From Bolinopsis microptera (Eukaryota; Ctenophora; Tentaculata; Lobata; Bolinopsidae): DNA of 64,000 nucleotides. The notes below the pieces were generated by a model. That model was not told where the DNA came from. It ran no database searches and saw only the letters and a list, made by a program, of their open reading frames with translations. The stretch is taken from positions 7,164,169 through 7,228,168 of the forward strand of contig NC_087079.1 in NCBI RefSeq assembly GCF_026151205.1. The letters run 5' to 3'. Positions 22,384 through 33,899 of the stretch are shown piece by piece (position 1 is the stretch's first letter; each line of letters opens with the position of its first letter). The position numbers and the translations under genes are program-made.

Positions 22384-23850
22384 TCAGTATCCCAATGGAT
22401 TAAACCACTTTGAGTGTATAATTCTGAGATAGAACTTTGCCAACACTGGCATCCCAGCCTTAGGGCTGGGATGAATATCATAAAAGCCCCTATTGTCACA
22501 CTTAGGAAATAATCTCTCGTTTCTGTTTCCAAAGCGGTCTAAGAAAGCCCAAAAAACATCAAGGTAAAACAGTTTATGCCTAGAGCAGCGATCAAAGATC
22601 AAATTATTCATAGCACAAACATTACCAGGGATTTTCTCTTGTCCGTTGGGGTGGACTGGTGGAATTGCTTGTACAAAAACACGTGCATTCGGATAAAGTT
22701 TCTTGGCTGTCTTCATAAGGTCACTCACAGGGGTCTTGAGATGATTGACACCCTGGGTACAGTACCGGATGTCGTTGGCACCGAAGCTTAAGAACAGTTT
22801 CTTTACCTGCACTAGAGGGTTCTTTGTATAAAAGGCCTCAATAGAGTTCTGTATAGCGGAGATCTTAAGCCCACCCTTAGCTATGTTGGTGACAGTTTCT
22901 TTACCTCTACTTAGGCGATCAGCGTCCAATCGGGCAGCAAAGGAGTCACCAGCAATGAGGATGATAGACTTCTGGTGTTTGTGGGAGTCTGTGATGGGAG
23001 CTTTTGGAGATACTTTATTAGGACTGTCGGATGTAGGAGAGGGAAGAATAGGAAATGAAGGGGAAGAGGGGGGTGTGGCTAACTTTCTGAAGGAGAGACT
23101 ATACCTCCAACAAATTTCATTGTCAGAAGGTACATCTCCTGGGGCAATCCTGTGCCTCATGACTTGCTGTGCACCAGGCTTCATGATGTTCAGAGTGCCA
23201 TTGGTGGCAGGGAGGGTGAAGTCTGCGTTAATCAACTCTCGGGCTGGCCTTGACCTAGAGGCCCTAGTTGTGCGTTGTTCTACTTGGGTTGTATCAAGCA
23301 CAAACTCAAGCGACCGTGGAGCCCCTATTGAGTAAGTGCAAATGGAGCTGGACTGTGATATTATTAGGTCTTCATCATCTTTATGGAGGCTTAACTTAGC
23401 TTGCTGAGTGTCGTACCTAGTAACAAGGCAAGCATCCATGTTGTTGGTGGTGGAGGGGAGGTCATTAATAAGTCCCATCAACTTAAAGATGCTAGGGAAG
23501 TTGTTGATGGGATGTGGCTTGTTAACTATGTTTCCAAAACAGTAGTTTTCTGACGAAGGGCTTAGCCATAGGGTGTGGACTTTTTTAGGTTTGCCTTCAA
23601 GATTCATTGAATCTAATTCTTCTGTGATTGCCTGGAATAGACTTTCGTCCATTCCAGGGAGGACCGGAACATGCTCTACGAGCGGATGTGGGCTTTGCAC
23701 GAAATTTTGAACAGTAGTTTCCTTCTTGTTTTTCTTTTCCTTCTTCTTTTCATCTATACGTTCTATTTTAGAAGCAAGCTTCTCCTCTTTCAGACTGTCC
23801 AGGATACTCTGAGCTTCTGAGTAAGGAGGGTATGCATATGTTGCTTTACT
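22384..23850 (-). CDS. LINE A ORF1: AlkB-like 2-oxoglutarate dioxygenase domain fused to SGNH hydrolase
   Basis: The frame is open from 23850 to the stop at 22384. Numbering from the GTG at 23700 gives 438 residues. A lysine-rich segment (23730-23780) precedes the domains. Residues 88-208 read CLVTRY...AKLSLHKDDE, then MRHR and RYSLSFR. These supply H106, D108 and H183 as iron ligands and R199/R205 for 2-oxoglutarate, the AlkB signature. Residues 245-425 form an SGNH hydrolase: GDS 251-253, FGAND 306-310 and YDIHP with D408/H410. SGNH domains are known in CR1-type ORF1; AlkB enzymes oxidatively demethylate nucleic acids. An ATG at 23903 (MPTLPANFLTLL...) lies in another frame, so the likely N-terminus has been separated by a single frame break near 23.84 kb. 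Confidence 0.85.
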   Translation of the reverse strand, partial: SKATYAYPPYSEAQSILDSLKEEKLASKIERIDEKKKEKKNKKETTVQNFVQSPHPLVEHVPVLPGMDESLFQAITEELDSMNLEGKPKKVHTLWLSPSSENYCFGNIVNKPHPINNFPSIFKLMGLINDLPSTTNNMDACLVTRYDTQQAKLSLHKDDEDLIISQSSSICTYSIGAPRSLEFVLDTTQVEQRTTRASRSRPARELINADFTLPATNGTLNIMKPGAQQVMRHRIAPGDVPSDNEICWRYSLSFRKLATPPSSPSFPILPSPTSDSPNKVSPKAPITDSHKHQKSIILIAGDSFAARLDADRLSRGKETVTNIAKGGLKISAIQNSIEAFYTKNPLVQVKKLFLSFGANDIRYCTQGVNHLKTPVSDLMKTAKKLYPNARVFVQAIPPVHPNGQEKIPGNVCAMNNLIFDRCSRHKLFYLDVFWAFLDRFGNRNERLFPKCDNRGFYDIHPSPKAGMPVLAKFYLRIIHSKWFNPLGY

Positions 23851-24209
23851 TCAATAGATAAGTCTTGCAGTAAGGTGAGAAAGTTGGCGGGCAGTGTTGG
23901 CATCTTGTTGTGAAGTGTGGGAGGATCGGGAGGAGACTGGGTGATCCGGATAAGAGATCAACAGCAGGATGTTTCAGTGGCACCGCTATAAACCATAGCA
24001 ATCTGGATCTGAAACAGTTAATAGGCCAGAGATTTATAGTTCAGAGTGAAAAATTATGAATTATAATGAACAGAAGTGTTGTAAAGAACTGTATAGCAGA
24101 AAAAATAATGCAATACTTAATTAAGGGAGAAGTAGCTTAAAAAGGAGTTAATAAATTTCAAACATCACTAGATCTCTAACAATAAAACTAACCTCGTACC
24201 AGACCGCAG

Positions 24210-24238
24210 GAGCCCTGGTAGTACAAGACTACCAGGGC
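24210..24238. repeat. Hairpin in the probable 5' UTR of LINE A
   Basis: GCCCTGGTAG and CTACCAGGGC form a perfect 10-bp stem around a 7-base loop, about 300 bp upstream of the ORF1 region on the transcribed strand. Whether it belongs to the element is inferred from position. Confidence 0.45.
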
Positions 24239-24940
24239 ATTAGGAAGAAACGATTACCACCTCAACAACCTGTTATCTAACTCAAATCCATCACACCCAG
24301 GACACCGGCAGACTTTACTCCAGCGATTTACTCATCGGTAGCCATGCCTAAAATTATTTGTTATATAGTAGTGTTGAAAGTATTAAAACTGGAAAACTGT
24401 ACAGGTATCCTAGGAAGATATACATCTGGCCTTTTCAAAAGATCGTACATTTTGATAGGGCATCCTTTATACTTAACAATATTAGATGGATCAACGCCAA
24501 AAAATACTAGAATGATTTGATTGGATCTGAAACTTTCGCCAGTATTACCTTTTTAATATAATAATTATGGTAATACAAATCGTAAATGTAGAGTGAAGAA
24601 GTTACATCAATAATATAACTATGACTTGGCAACACAAGTACAAGCAACAAGGAACAGGAGATCACTATACTGAATTGGTTTCTTGATCTAGTTAGGAGCT
24701 GAAGTTAATGTCCTGGAAAGAGTGTTAACAAAACCTTGCACGTTTTCTCACTCTTCCCTGGCCCCATCTTCTTGGCTCACTCATCTGGATAAGATATTTT
24801 CAGTGACTATTTCTTGTGTAATGTACAATATTATATATCAGACTAACCTATATCTACTATTTAAGTTAAGTATATATAATGTATATCACATACTGTTACA
24901 AAAGTGCAGCGAAGTTTTTTAAATAGTTGTAAGGTCTGTA

Positions 24941-25172
24941 CAAAGCGCCTAGTCCGTACAAAGCGCCTAGTCTGTACAAAGCGCCTAGTCCGTACAAAGC
25001 GCCTAGTCCGTACAAAGGGCCTAGTCTGTACAAAGCGCCTAGTCTGTACAAAGCGCCTAGTCCGTACAAAGCGCCTAGTCCGTACAAAGTGCCTAGTCCA
25101 TACAAAGCGCCTAGTCCGTACAAAGCGCCTAGCCTGTACAAAGCACCTAGTCCATACAAAGTGCCTAGTCTA
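24941..25172. repeat. 18-bp minisatellite, about 13 copies
   Basis: The unit is GTACAAAGCGCCTAGTCC with single-base variants. It is open on both strands because 18 is a multiple of three. It ends about 210 bp upstream of the CNBP start codon. Confidence 0.92.
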
Positions 25173-25380
25173 ACACAAGATAAACTTGTATTTACTAGTA
25201 TTTGTTGTATGAAGTTCCACCTAAAATGTGTTCACCTAACACCTAGTGACATCACTGAACTGGCATAGCAAAATTCCCGTTTCCAATGTGCATGATCATC
25301 TATCAAATCAAATTGACAATCAAGATGATACCGATGCTGATTTTTTAAAAACAATACTCTGATGTCCATTAGGATTAAAA

Positions 25381-28300
25381 ATGGTTCGAGGCAGCTGCTA
25401 CAAGTGTGGTGAGAAGGGACATCAGGTCAAGGACTGCACCGCTACTGGTAAGTTTGGAGAGACAGCATTTAGCCAGCCATCAGCGATAACGTTAGATTTC
25501 AAATTGCTGAGATTGCTGTAGATTTTTCCAAAACTACAGATAATTCAACCAATTCTAATTTTCAGAGACTTTGTGTTACAATTGCAACAAAACTGGACAC
25601 ATTTCTACTGAATGTCTTGAAGAACGTAAGTTTTTCACTCCTTGATTAAATACACAACATGATATAAACCGGACCCTCACACAGCACACTCAGTACTCTC
25701 AAATTATACTTGTCTTGAGGCCTACATGCAAGCAATCTACATGAGTCATACATCATTTAACACGTTCTATTGAGTTATAATATTTAACTTACGTATGATA
25801 TAAGCTCTAACAGTTGACACACGTTCAGGTAGAGAACGTCAACCATCAGATACCAGGAGACGTAGCCGAGGTGAGTGATGTTGTCTAATACTTAATAAAC
25901 GTATTATAGTAGTTCCATATTGAAATGTTAGTCAAAATTCTTTACCTTGAGTTTGATACTTCTTGAGAACGTTTTTTGCTAAACTTAATTCGCAGGCGGT
26001 GGTCGACCCAGGGGAGAGTTTAAGCCTGAGGGTGAAGGAGATGCTTTTGAAGGCCGAGGCCGAGGTGAACTAAGGGAGAGTTTTTTGGTCGAGGCCTACA
26101 TATTTTGAGCTAGGCCAAGCTATTTTGGAACAAAGAGATTATTTCGGTTCACGAAATTTGACCAAAACCCATAATTGGGTATCTTGGACCGTTGCCAGTG
26201 TCTCTCTTTCCCAAACAAAAGTAAATGATATTAATTTGAATGACCGTCTGCAAATGCAAAATGATACCGAGAATGAAATCGGTCGCTCGCTTTTCCCATT
26301 CGTTCACGGCTTACGAATTGTATAAATAAGTTTCGATTAATTGCATCAATCACATGCTGTAAAAATCTATTTTGGTTGCTTTCGGGTCGATATCTAGTAT
26401 TTCGTTATTGCCGAGTACAGCTGCCTTCAGGTAGTTCTTCTTAATCTATTATAATTGTAATTGTAAATGAATGGGAAAAGCAAGCGACCGATTTCATTCT
26501 CGGTATCATTTTGCATTTGCAGACGGTCATTCAAATTAATATCATTTATTTTTGTTTGGGAATGAGAGACACTAGCAGCGGCCCACTCTACCCAATTATG
26601 GTTTTTGGTCAAATATCATCTCTTTTTGATTAATGTCAGGGTAATGGGACTACTGCGGAAATACCTTAGTATTGCCGTACAACTACTACAGAAGTAATCC
26701 TGATAACACTCGACCTCTGCCTGATCCAGAGGATGTCACCATTTTACCTTCACACAGACATCAAACGCTGTAAGAAGATGACGATCAGACCTCGTTAATG
26801 TCAGGGTACTTTACAAAGTCGAAATATAAAGTGATAACTTCATTAATAAGGAGGTAATTTCAACGATTTCGAAATTTTAACTTTGTGAACATTTCCTTGT
26901 GTTTAGATAAGCATATCTGTCGATCACTGACTAAATATGCCACTTTATACCCATTCAGGTTGGCATTAAATTCATATATAATGCCATTTAACTGTCGTGG
27001 GAAAGCTGATAAAAATCGTGAAAACAGCAATTTTCAGTGATTTTAGCAATTTTCAATCAATTTGGGCGTGTCCCACGTGTGCAACTTTTCGATTTTCAAC
27101 TTTTAAATTAATATATATTATATACTTCACGACAATCTGTTGTAAAACAGGGGTTCCTTAAAATTTTAGAACTCTAACTCAATATGGCGATTTAGGGTTT
27201 TTTACCGAATTTCGCGCATATTTTGCGCAAATTTCTTAAAAACCTCCACATAACTATTTCTTTTTCCTGTCATCTTTGACATTGAATTACAATTTTTATA
27301 ACTTAAAATATGTTATATGCCTGCTAAACTGCTTTCGATGAGTCTAAATGCCTGAAAAAAGGGGGTATAATACAGTACAGGGGGTAAATAGTAAATAGTA
27401 TGGTGATTATAATGTCGGCGGTGGTGCTTGCCAGCACTGTGATAACAACAATGTTTAACGATTTGAGGCGTTAACTTTATCTAATACTCCCATTCAAATG
27501 GCATGTTCTCAATTCTCGAAAAAAATGCATGCACTATAAAATTTTACTGAAAAGTATAAGTAGGAATTAGGATGAAATCAGATTTGGCTGTATTATTAGA
27601 TATTCGAATGGAGTCTATCTTCAATGGTAAAAATTCTTCACCTTGAGTTTGATACTTCTTGAGAACGTTTTTTGCTAAACTTAATTCGCAGGCGGTGGTC
27701 GACCCAGGGGAGAGTTTAAGCCTGAGGGCGAAGGAGATGCTTTTGAAGGCCGAGGCCGAGGTGAAGTAAGGGAAAGTTTTTTGGTCATGGCCTACATAAA
27801 TTTCCAACCAAAATTCATTCTCGCATTATTTTAAAACGTCATCAAAATTTCAATGTTCGGTGAAGAAAACTTTCAAGTAGTCCTTGGCAAAATCCGCTGT
27901 AGAAACTTAAAAATCTGCCGACGCCGAATTTGATTCTTTACCGAGAAATGGTTTTCTGACCGAGGCCGAGGAAACATTGATCAACCCTCGTCTTATAAAC
28001 GAGGCAGGGGCCTCGGTAGACCACTGTTTGCAATTTCCGCTCAATGACATTTTTAACCCGTACCCTATTTGAAACCAGATGTTATCTTCAGATAAGGGCT
28101 GTTTTAACTGCGGTAGACCCGGGCACTGGGCTAGGGATTGTCAGAGCAGGGGGGATCTTATATGCTACAACTGTAGAGGAGAGGGTCATCTTGCTAGGGA
28201 TTGTCCTTCTGAGGTAAAATAGCTCCTGCTGCGGTCCTTAAATTGTTTATATTTTCTGCGAATTTCATTCTGTCGACCACTTCACCAGTGTAAAACTACA

Positions 28301-31245
28301 AAAGCTACTACGTTACATGAGATCGTTACATTAGACCACCTGGTTCAGGACTTTTTAACTATTTCCTAATTCCCAGGAGGACTCAGACCAGACCTGCTAC
28401 AACTGCAACGGAACTGGGCACATTGCCAAGTACTGTGCCTCTGATACAGTAGCGGGAGGAGAACGAGAAGGAGGAGAGATCCGTGAGAGTAGAGCCCCCC
28501 GCGGTGGACGAGGAGGTCAGTACAATTATTCTTGCTACAGATGTGGCGGACAAGGTCACCAAGCCAGGGACTGTCCTAGTGACTCGAGGGAGTGTTACGG
28601 TTGTGGTGGACACGGACATCTTCAGAAGGAATGCCCTAGCAAGGAGGCTGGAGGTGCTGGGGGTGACTTTGAGGCTCCAACTTGTTACAATTGTGGCAAA
28701 GCTGGTGAGAATTCTTATGTTTTTTGTGCTCTTTAATTTACTTCTCGACATGTGAATATTCTTTAGTCTTAAAAAATGTATATCATCAAACTTAGCCTGA
28801 TACAAATTACCATCATGTGAACATTTTAGCCTGTAAATCCTGAGTTTCACTGGTATGAATATGATAAAACTAAGTTTAACTGCCAGCTAGAACACACTAC
28901 ATAATAAGATAAACCAGTTGTCTTAACAGATTGTTCATTATTACACACACAAAACCGTGAAATAGTATATTTATATAATATGTATGAATGAAAAGCATTA
29001 ATATTAAAATAGTATATTAAACTATGAGACGTACCATGTGATCACTACGCTCAATTTGTAATAGTTCAAGTAGCTTGTAGTGAAGTTGTGTGTAAGATTT
29101 GAGTGTAAGTGTAAAGAATATAATGGAATATTATCGATATCACTAATTAAGAACCCTCTAGTCAAAATACCAACCATATTTATAACTTGATAAATTAATA
29201 ATAAATTTTTCAGGACATTTGGCTCGAGAATGTGATCGGCGCAGGGAACGCACCAACGAAGGACAGGTAAGTCTACAGACTACATTTAACACTAAGTGTG
29301 ATATGGACTCATATATTATTATAAGGTTTGCTGTTTTGGGCTCTTCTAGGTAACTTCTGGGCCCCTCTGGCCCCTTACCCTCTATCATACTGGCACCAAT
29401 TTGACACATAACTATTGTGTAGTCTGGGACCGCGGAATCTTAATTTTATGATTTGCTTGGCAAAAGTCCCTACCTTGCCAGTGCCCAGTAAATTGGTGCC
29501 CCTTTCGCTCTCTCTCTCTAAGCCGCCGCTCACATAATACCGGGGGTAAACTAACATTTTGTTGTTTAACCTACTACCTCAAGCAGCTGCACTATTTGGA
29601 TCTTTTAACTTTTAAGTGCCCGGAATGAGGCAACGTGGCCCGGCTGAGTGCATTCTGAGCACGTTCATATAATGTACGGGCAACCTGTCCGATATGGACA
29701 TGAAACTAGTTCTACACGTTATTCAATTAGACTCAAGAGAGGTCCAGGGGGATGCAATTTTGAAATGATACCATTAGTCCCCCTGGCCCCTTCCCTCCTC
29801 ACATTCCTGATAACATTCCTCATTTCAGACCTGTTACCGTTGTGGAGAGAAGGGACACATGGCGCGTGACTGTACCATGGAGGAGGGGGTCTGCTACTCT
29901 TGCAATGAATCTGGTACTTTTTTATAGTTTTATAGTTTTATACGTTGGAATTAATTGAGTTAATTACTTCCCTTATCATCAGAGGTAACATGATACAAGT
30001 ACGGACATATTTTACCATTATATATAGTGAGATGCCAAAATTTCCTTTTTTTTCGTGTTCGTCAAATTTTGCGAATTTTGCGATTGTTCAGTCCTTTTTG
30101 CGAAATGTACGGGGGAAAATGTGACAATTAAAATAATCTTTGCCAGGGTTATAAAAATGCTCATAAGACTTGAGGTTTGCAGTTAAATTAATACATTTTC
30201 AATAACGTCACGTATGACGATTTATATTTAATGATGAAACATCGCCATGAAAGAAGCCCAAAATGCTGGCAGACAGCCAGTATGTGTAGGAACTAAAACT
30301 TATAGTTCTAAACCTTATAGTGCTAGCCAATAGCAGGAACTTCAGTAAGCAATACCCCCGACTCATTCAAATAACAAATTCCTACCTGGATCATCATGCC
30401 GACCGCATCAAGAAACAAACCTAAAAATATCAACAAAAAACGAACACAAAAATCCAAAGTTTGCGTTACAGTAGTATAGGACGAAAAATTGATGACGAAA
30501 AAAAACTATTAATATAGCATATTTCAATTCAATTATAAAATTCACTATCTACTGATTATATAATATGGTACCACTGAACGTATAATATGGTACTCCTGGC
30601 AAACGGGCACAATAAAGACAAACCCGGCACACAAGATAAGGAACACGTTGCAAAACGACATTAACTCCAGGACGACTGCTATCCCATGAGGCACAAATTA
30701 GATTAGTGTGAAGGTGGCAAATGTCTTATCACCCAATGAGGAGAGGCCGTGAACCTTTCACTAGCCAATAGGAGCGCAGTATTCTGCAAACCTGCCCTCA
30801 TTAGATTACCATAGGAACGCCAAGTGTATCAGGTTACACTTGGAACGCAAAGGTTACCTGTTACTCGTGTTGCTTAATTCTATGATACATGGATTACCAC
30901 ACTATTTTTATATAGTTGGAAGGTGTTAACTCTGTTAAGGGATCATTTGCACCCGTACTTAATTTTGCCTCTAATAATCATCCCTCAATGAAAATTCGTT
31001 TATCATGTATGCTGAGAATACCCCAAATTATGGCTTTCAGCTTTGAACTGCTGAGTTGCAATTTGTTTAATCGCAAAACCATGACGTCCATATAATTATA
31101 AAACTCTATTTCAGGACACATAGCAAAGGACTGCCCAGTGAAACCGCAAGGAGCATTCCAGGGTGAATGTTACAAATGTGGTGAGCGAGGCCACATCGCC
31201 GCGCTCTGTCCCGACGCTGGTGGTAACGACCAAGAAGTGATGTAG
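25381..31245 (+). CDS. CNBP: CNBP-like CCHC zinc-knuckle nucleic-acid-binding protein (11 knuckles)
   Basis: Coding exons: 25381-25447, 25566-25625, 25829-25870, 25996-26064, [27692-27760], 28092-28213, 28377-28704, 29214-29266, 29829-29913 and 31115-31245. All junctions have GT/AG and matching phases. The CDS is 957 nt (318 aa) with one copy of the duplicated exon, or 341 aa with both. Eleven C-x2-C-x4-H-x4-C knuckles are present, from CYKCGEKGHQVKDC in exon 1 to CYKCGERGHIAALC before the stop. Three are split by or next to introns after the Gly. Arg/Gly-rich linkers lie between knuckles 2 and 3 and after knuckle 5. CNBP-family proteins bind G-rich single-stranded DNA and RNA and act in transcription and translation. 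Vertebrate CNBP has seven knuckles, so this member is expanded. The start was chosen because ATG leads directly into knuckle 1. Confidence 0.93.
25934..26102 (+). repeat. CNBP exon 4 duplication, proximal copy
   Basis: Contains the RG exon 25996-26064 (GGGRPRGEF...GRGRG) with about 60 bp of 5' intron and 38 bp of 3' intron. Nearly identical to 27630-27798. The donor here is GTGAAC. Confidence 0.9.
26128..26640. mobile_element. Foldback element: long inverted repeat in CNBP intron
   Basis: The left arm 26128-26310 is highly similar to the reverse complement of 26464-26640, including ATTTGAATGACCGTCTGCAA and AAAATGATACCGAGAATGAA. The spacer is about 150 bp. A diverged single arm is at 6302-6485. 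It is not coding. Confidence 0.85.
26700..27600. other. Intron sequence between the duplicated exons
   Basis: No exon or repeat recognised; AT-rich. Confidence 0.35.
27630..27798 (+). repeat. CNBP exon 4 duplication, distal copy (exon 27692-27760)
   Basis: Same phase 1-1 exon of 69 nt as at 25996. The only exon difference I see is a synonymous Gly codon change (GGT to GGC). The donor is GTGAAG. Frame is kept if either copy or both copies are spliced in. Confidence 0.88.
27935..28030. repeat. CCGAGGCCGAGG dispersed repeat (A variant), small copy
   Basis: Contains GACCGAGGCCGAGGAAA and GGGGCCTCGGTAGACCACTG, an inverted arrangement related to 38040-38520. Confidence 0.5.
29914..31114. other. 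Last CNBP intron
   Basis: No coding segment or repeat was recognised in this 1.2-kb intron. Confidence 0.4.
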
Positions 31246-32480
31246 CGGATGGTCCTTGTGCACCGCCTCACTTGTTAGCGCCCACGTGGAGAGTAGTGGT
31301 GATAATGCACCGCCTCCCCCAGCTAGAATGTGAGGTGTGTAGCTGTGCAGTAGCTCTAAAGGAGAGTGTTATTTTATTCTATTATTTTCATAGTGTGAGG
31401 TGGGGTGATTTGATACGAGACTTTTGAGGCGATGAAAATGATACGAACATTGAAGAATTTAATTGAGATGAACCTCCAGCTGTGGGACGTCCTCCATCTT
31501 TTAACTGCCCAGTAGACTGGAGCAATATGTGGACGTCCACTCATGTTAAATGAAGTCACGAGGTAGGGAAATGTGATTCGCACTGTTGAACTGTCTACGA
31601 TGTTAGAACCATGTGGTGTGGAAAGGTGGTTTTGGTGGTGATCTCACCATATTTCAAGGCGGGCTCGAACTTGAAATTGTTTTAAGATTTTGAGGCAAGA
31701 GATTGCTGTAAAAATGATGGCCGACATATTGAGTACAATACATTTGTAGCGCCCAGATAATCTTAACCTTAATTTAGTGTACCTTTGCGTTTACATGCAA
31801 GAAGTTTCAGGTCTGCGCGATTCGCTAGTTCGATTCAGTCTTGATGTACTAATTTATTTACTAAAACTTTAGTTAGTTAACTTTAAATACTTCTCATTAC
31901 GATCCCGGTGGTCAACACCTTTGTCTTATGCTTTTGTTGCAGCTTTTTTTAATTAATTTATTTATCAAACAATTTTAATATCAGAAGTATGCTTGAAATC
32001 AAATATTATATACGACTTAAGTTCGGTGAAATGATGTACGCGTTCTCCAAGAGATATATATATAATTATATGTTTATGTTTTTCCTAATCTATGTTTCTG
32101 AATGTATCCAAATTCCAAAATAACGACATACACGTAATACCTTGTTTTATGATGATTATTTTAATATAGAGGGTAATCTGGGACTTTAAAGTTGCCATAT
32201 TGAGCGATATGTAGTTTGGTTTAAATTAATTTAGTTATATAGACGAGTGTAGTTCGTGCTGCCAAGTTTATTCCGGTTTTACATGTTGAAATATTAGTGC
32301 TTGACTAAATTATAATCAAATTATTCCACCTTCTACAAAAATTGTTCGTCTCTCATTTTTAAAAATCACGTACAAAATAACTGTGGGTAGCTATGGTTAA
32401 AAAGTGGTAAAGCTGTTGATACAGATATCTATCTACCCTATCTATAGTTAGTAAGCAAGTGTGGTCTGTAAAGGGTTGTA
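31246..32480. other. CNBP 3' flank and probable 3' UTR
   Basis: No ORF of note. I did not find a convincing AATAAA close to the stop, so the transcript end is not defined. Confidence 0.35.
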
Positions 32481-32487
32481 GTTACAC

Positions 32488-32690
32488 TGTATCTATACAC
32501 TATACACTATACACGGTACACTATACACTTTACACATTACACTATACACTATACACGGTACACTATACTACTATACACTGTATCTATACACTATACACTC
32601 TATCTATACACGGTCCACTATACACGGTACACTATACACTGTATCTATACACTATATATATACACTATATACACTATACACTTTACCCAT
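32488..32690. repeat. TACACTATACAC-type microsatellite
   Basis: Irregular array of ACTATACAC and ACGGTACACT words. Confidence 0.9.
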
Positions 32691-33428
32691 AATTTGACGT
32701 AGAACATATTTCTTGATTAATCGTATTCACTCCACTATTGCACAGTGCAGTGGATAATAGACAAAACTTAGGTCTATCTAGTATTCAATATTATATCTAG
32801 TATGTCTCCGGTACACTGATTTCTTGCTAAATGCTACAAACAAGAATTTAGATTACCTACCTGTCCAATTTAATTTGATTTTGATACATTCCATTCTGTT
32901 ACACATACTGACATACCTCTTTTACGGCATTTAACAGTACCTTGTTTAAGTTACTTGTGAAGAGTTTCCCCTTCATTTCAATGATTGACGGCTCATGACC
33001 AGACTATATAATGTTATCTACAACCACTTTTATTACTTTAATTACTTTAATCACCAGTCACAACCACGCATTTCAACGTCTTACAGCTTCATGATATAGA
33101 GCCTGGGTATATTTAGTAGGTATTACTATAATTATATATTACATAATATGCTAGTTTACTTATATATTAAGATCAAAGGAATTCAGATTTGACGAATATT
33201 GTTAGGTCTGAAGTAGTTAAGGTCATCAATTATTAAAGATATGCTTTGTCCAGCAGAGTAGGGGGAATAGCTGGTAACGTTTTGGGATAAAGTTGAGAAA
33301 CTGTATACCTTTTCTCACCCTCGAAATGTATGATAAAAGTATACACTACATACCATACAGGGACACATGATGTATAGTTCAGTAATCCATTTCCGGGTGT
33401 GTATATCTGACCACCCCGCTGCTGACCC

Positions 33429-33624
33429 CTAGCCTCCTAGTGTACCTCTGGTCTCCTCGATGTTTCTTTGAATTCCGTTTAGTTCAGCTGACTGATAATC
33501 GTTATTCTCTGCACGCCTCTGCTTAGATACATACCATCGCCTCAGTTTGCTCTGGTATCTGTTCATTAAAAACAAGTATGCAAATAGAAATGACGAAAAC
33601 GCGTACGTCGCAAGATTCCTTGTC
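33429..33624 (-). CDS. Candidate terminal exon: membrane segment plus charged tail (unconfirmed)
   Basis: A minus-strand acceptor (TTACCTTATTAG) at 33625 opens 64 codons in phase 2, closing with TAG at 33429. The translation has a hydrophobic stretch AFSSFLFAYLFLM followed by a basic, Gln-rich tail (NRYQSKLRRWYVSKQRRAEN...), as in small single-pass membrane or mitochondrial assembly proteins. The upstream exon was not found and I do not recognise the family. It could be chance. Confidence 0.35.
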
Positions 33625-33842
33625 CTAATAAGGTAAAAGCTTATAAATAAGTTTTTACCTTTCTTAATATGATCAGTAGTTTACGTCATTGTTACGTAGA
33701 TTATTGCAATGAAAGACCTCTAAGTTAGTGACAAACGATCAACTTTCAATCACTGTGAGGTAAATCCTACCTCGTATTGACATAGTTTACATTACAATAC
33801 ATTTACTTTGAACAGATTATGATATTGACAGCTTTTTGGCGC

Positions 33843-33892
33843 CACCAACCCCAACCCCCCCCCCGGGCCCCCCCTCCCCCTTCCGGTCCAGC
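33843..33892. repeat. C-rich low-complexity tract
   Basis: Dominated by C runs including a 12-C run and CCCGGGCCCCCCC. Confidence 0.85.
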
Positions 33893-33899
33893 CGCATAG

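Larger units (their letters stand above)
18763..23903 (-). mobile_element. CR1-like non-LTR retrotransposon (LINE A) with AlkB-SGNH ORF1
   Basis: Two same-strand ORFs 186 bp apart: ORF1 (22384-23850) and ORF2 (18763-22197). ORF1 encodes a dioxygenase-like plus esterase-like protein, ORF2 an APE endonuclease plus reverse transcriptase. The two-ORF layout and the SGNH hydrolase in ORF1 fit the CR1/jockey group. True ends were not determined: 5' sequence probably extends toward 24.3 kb and the 3' tail toward 18.3 kb. ORF2 is uninterrupted, so the copy is young, although ORF1 has one frame break near its start. Confidence 0.88.

Noticed and set aside
24896..25173. LGALYG-repeat ORFs on both strands
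   Set aside because: Product of the 18-bp minisatellite; no splice or start context.
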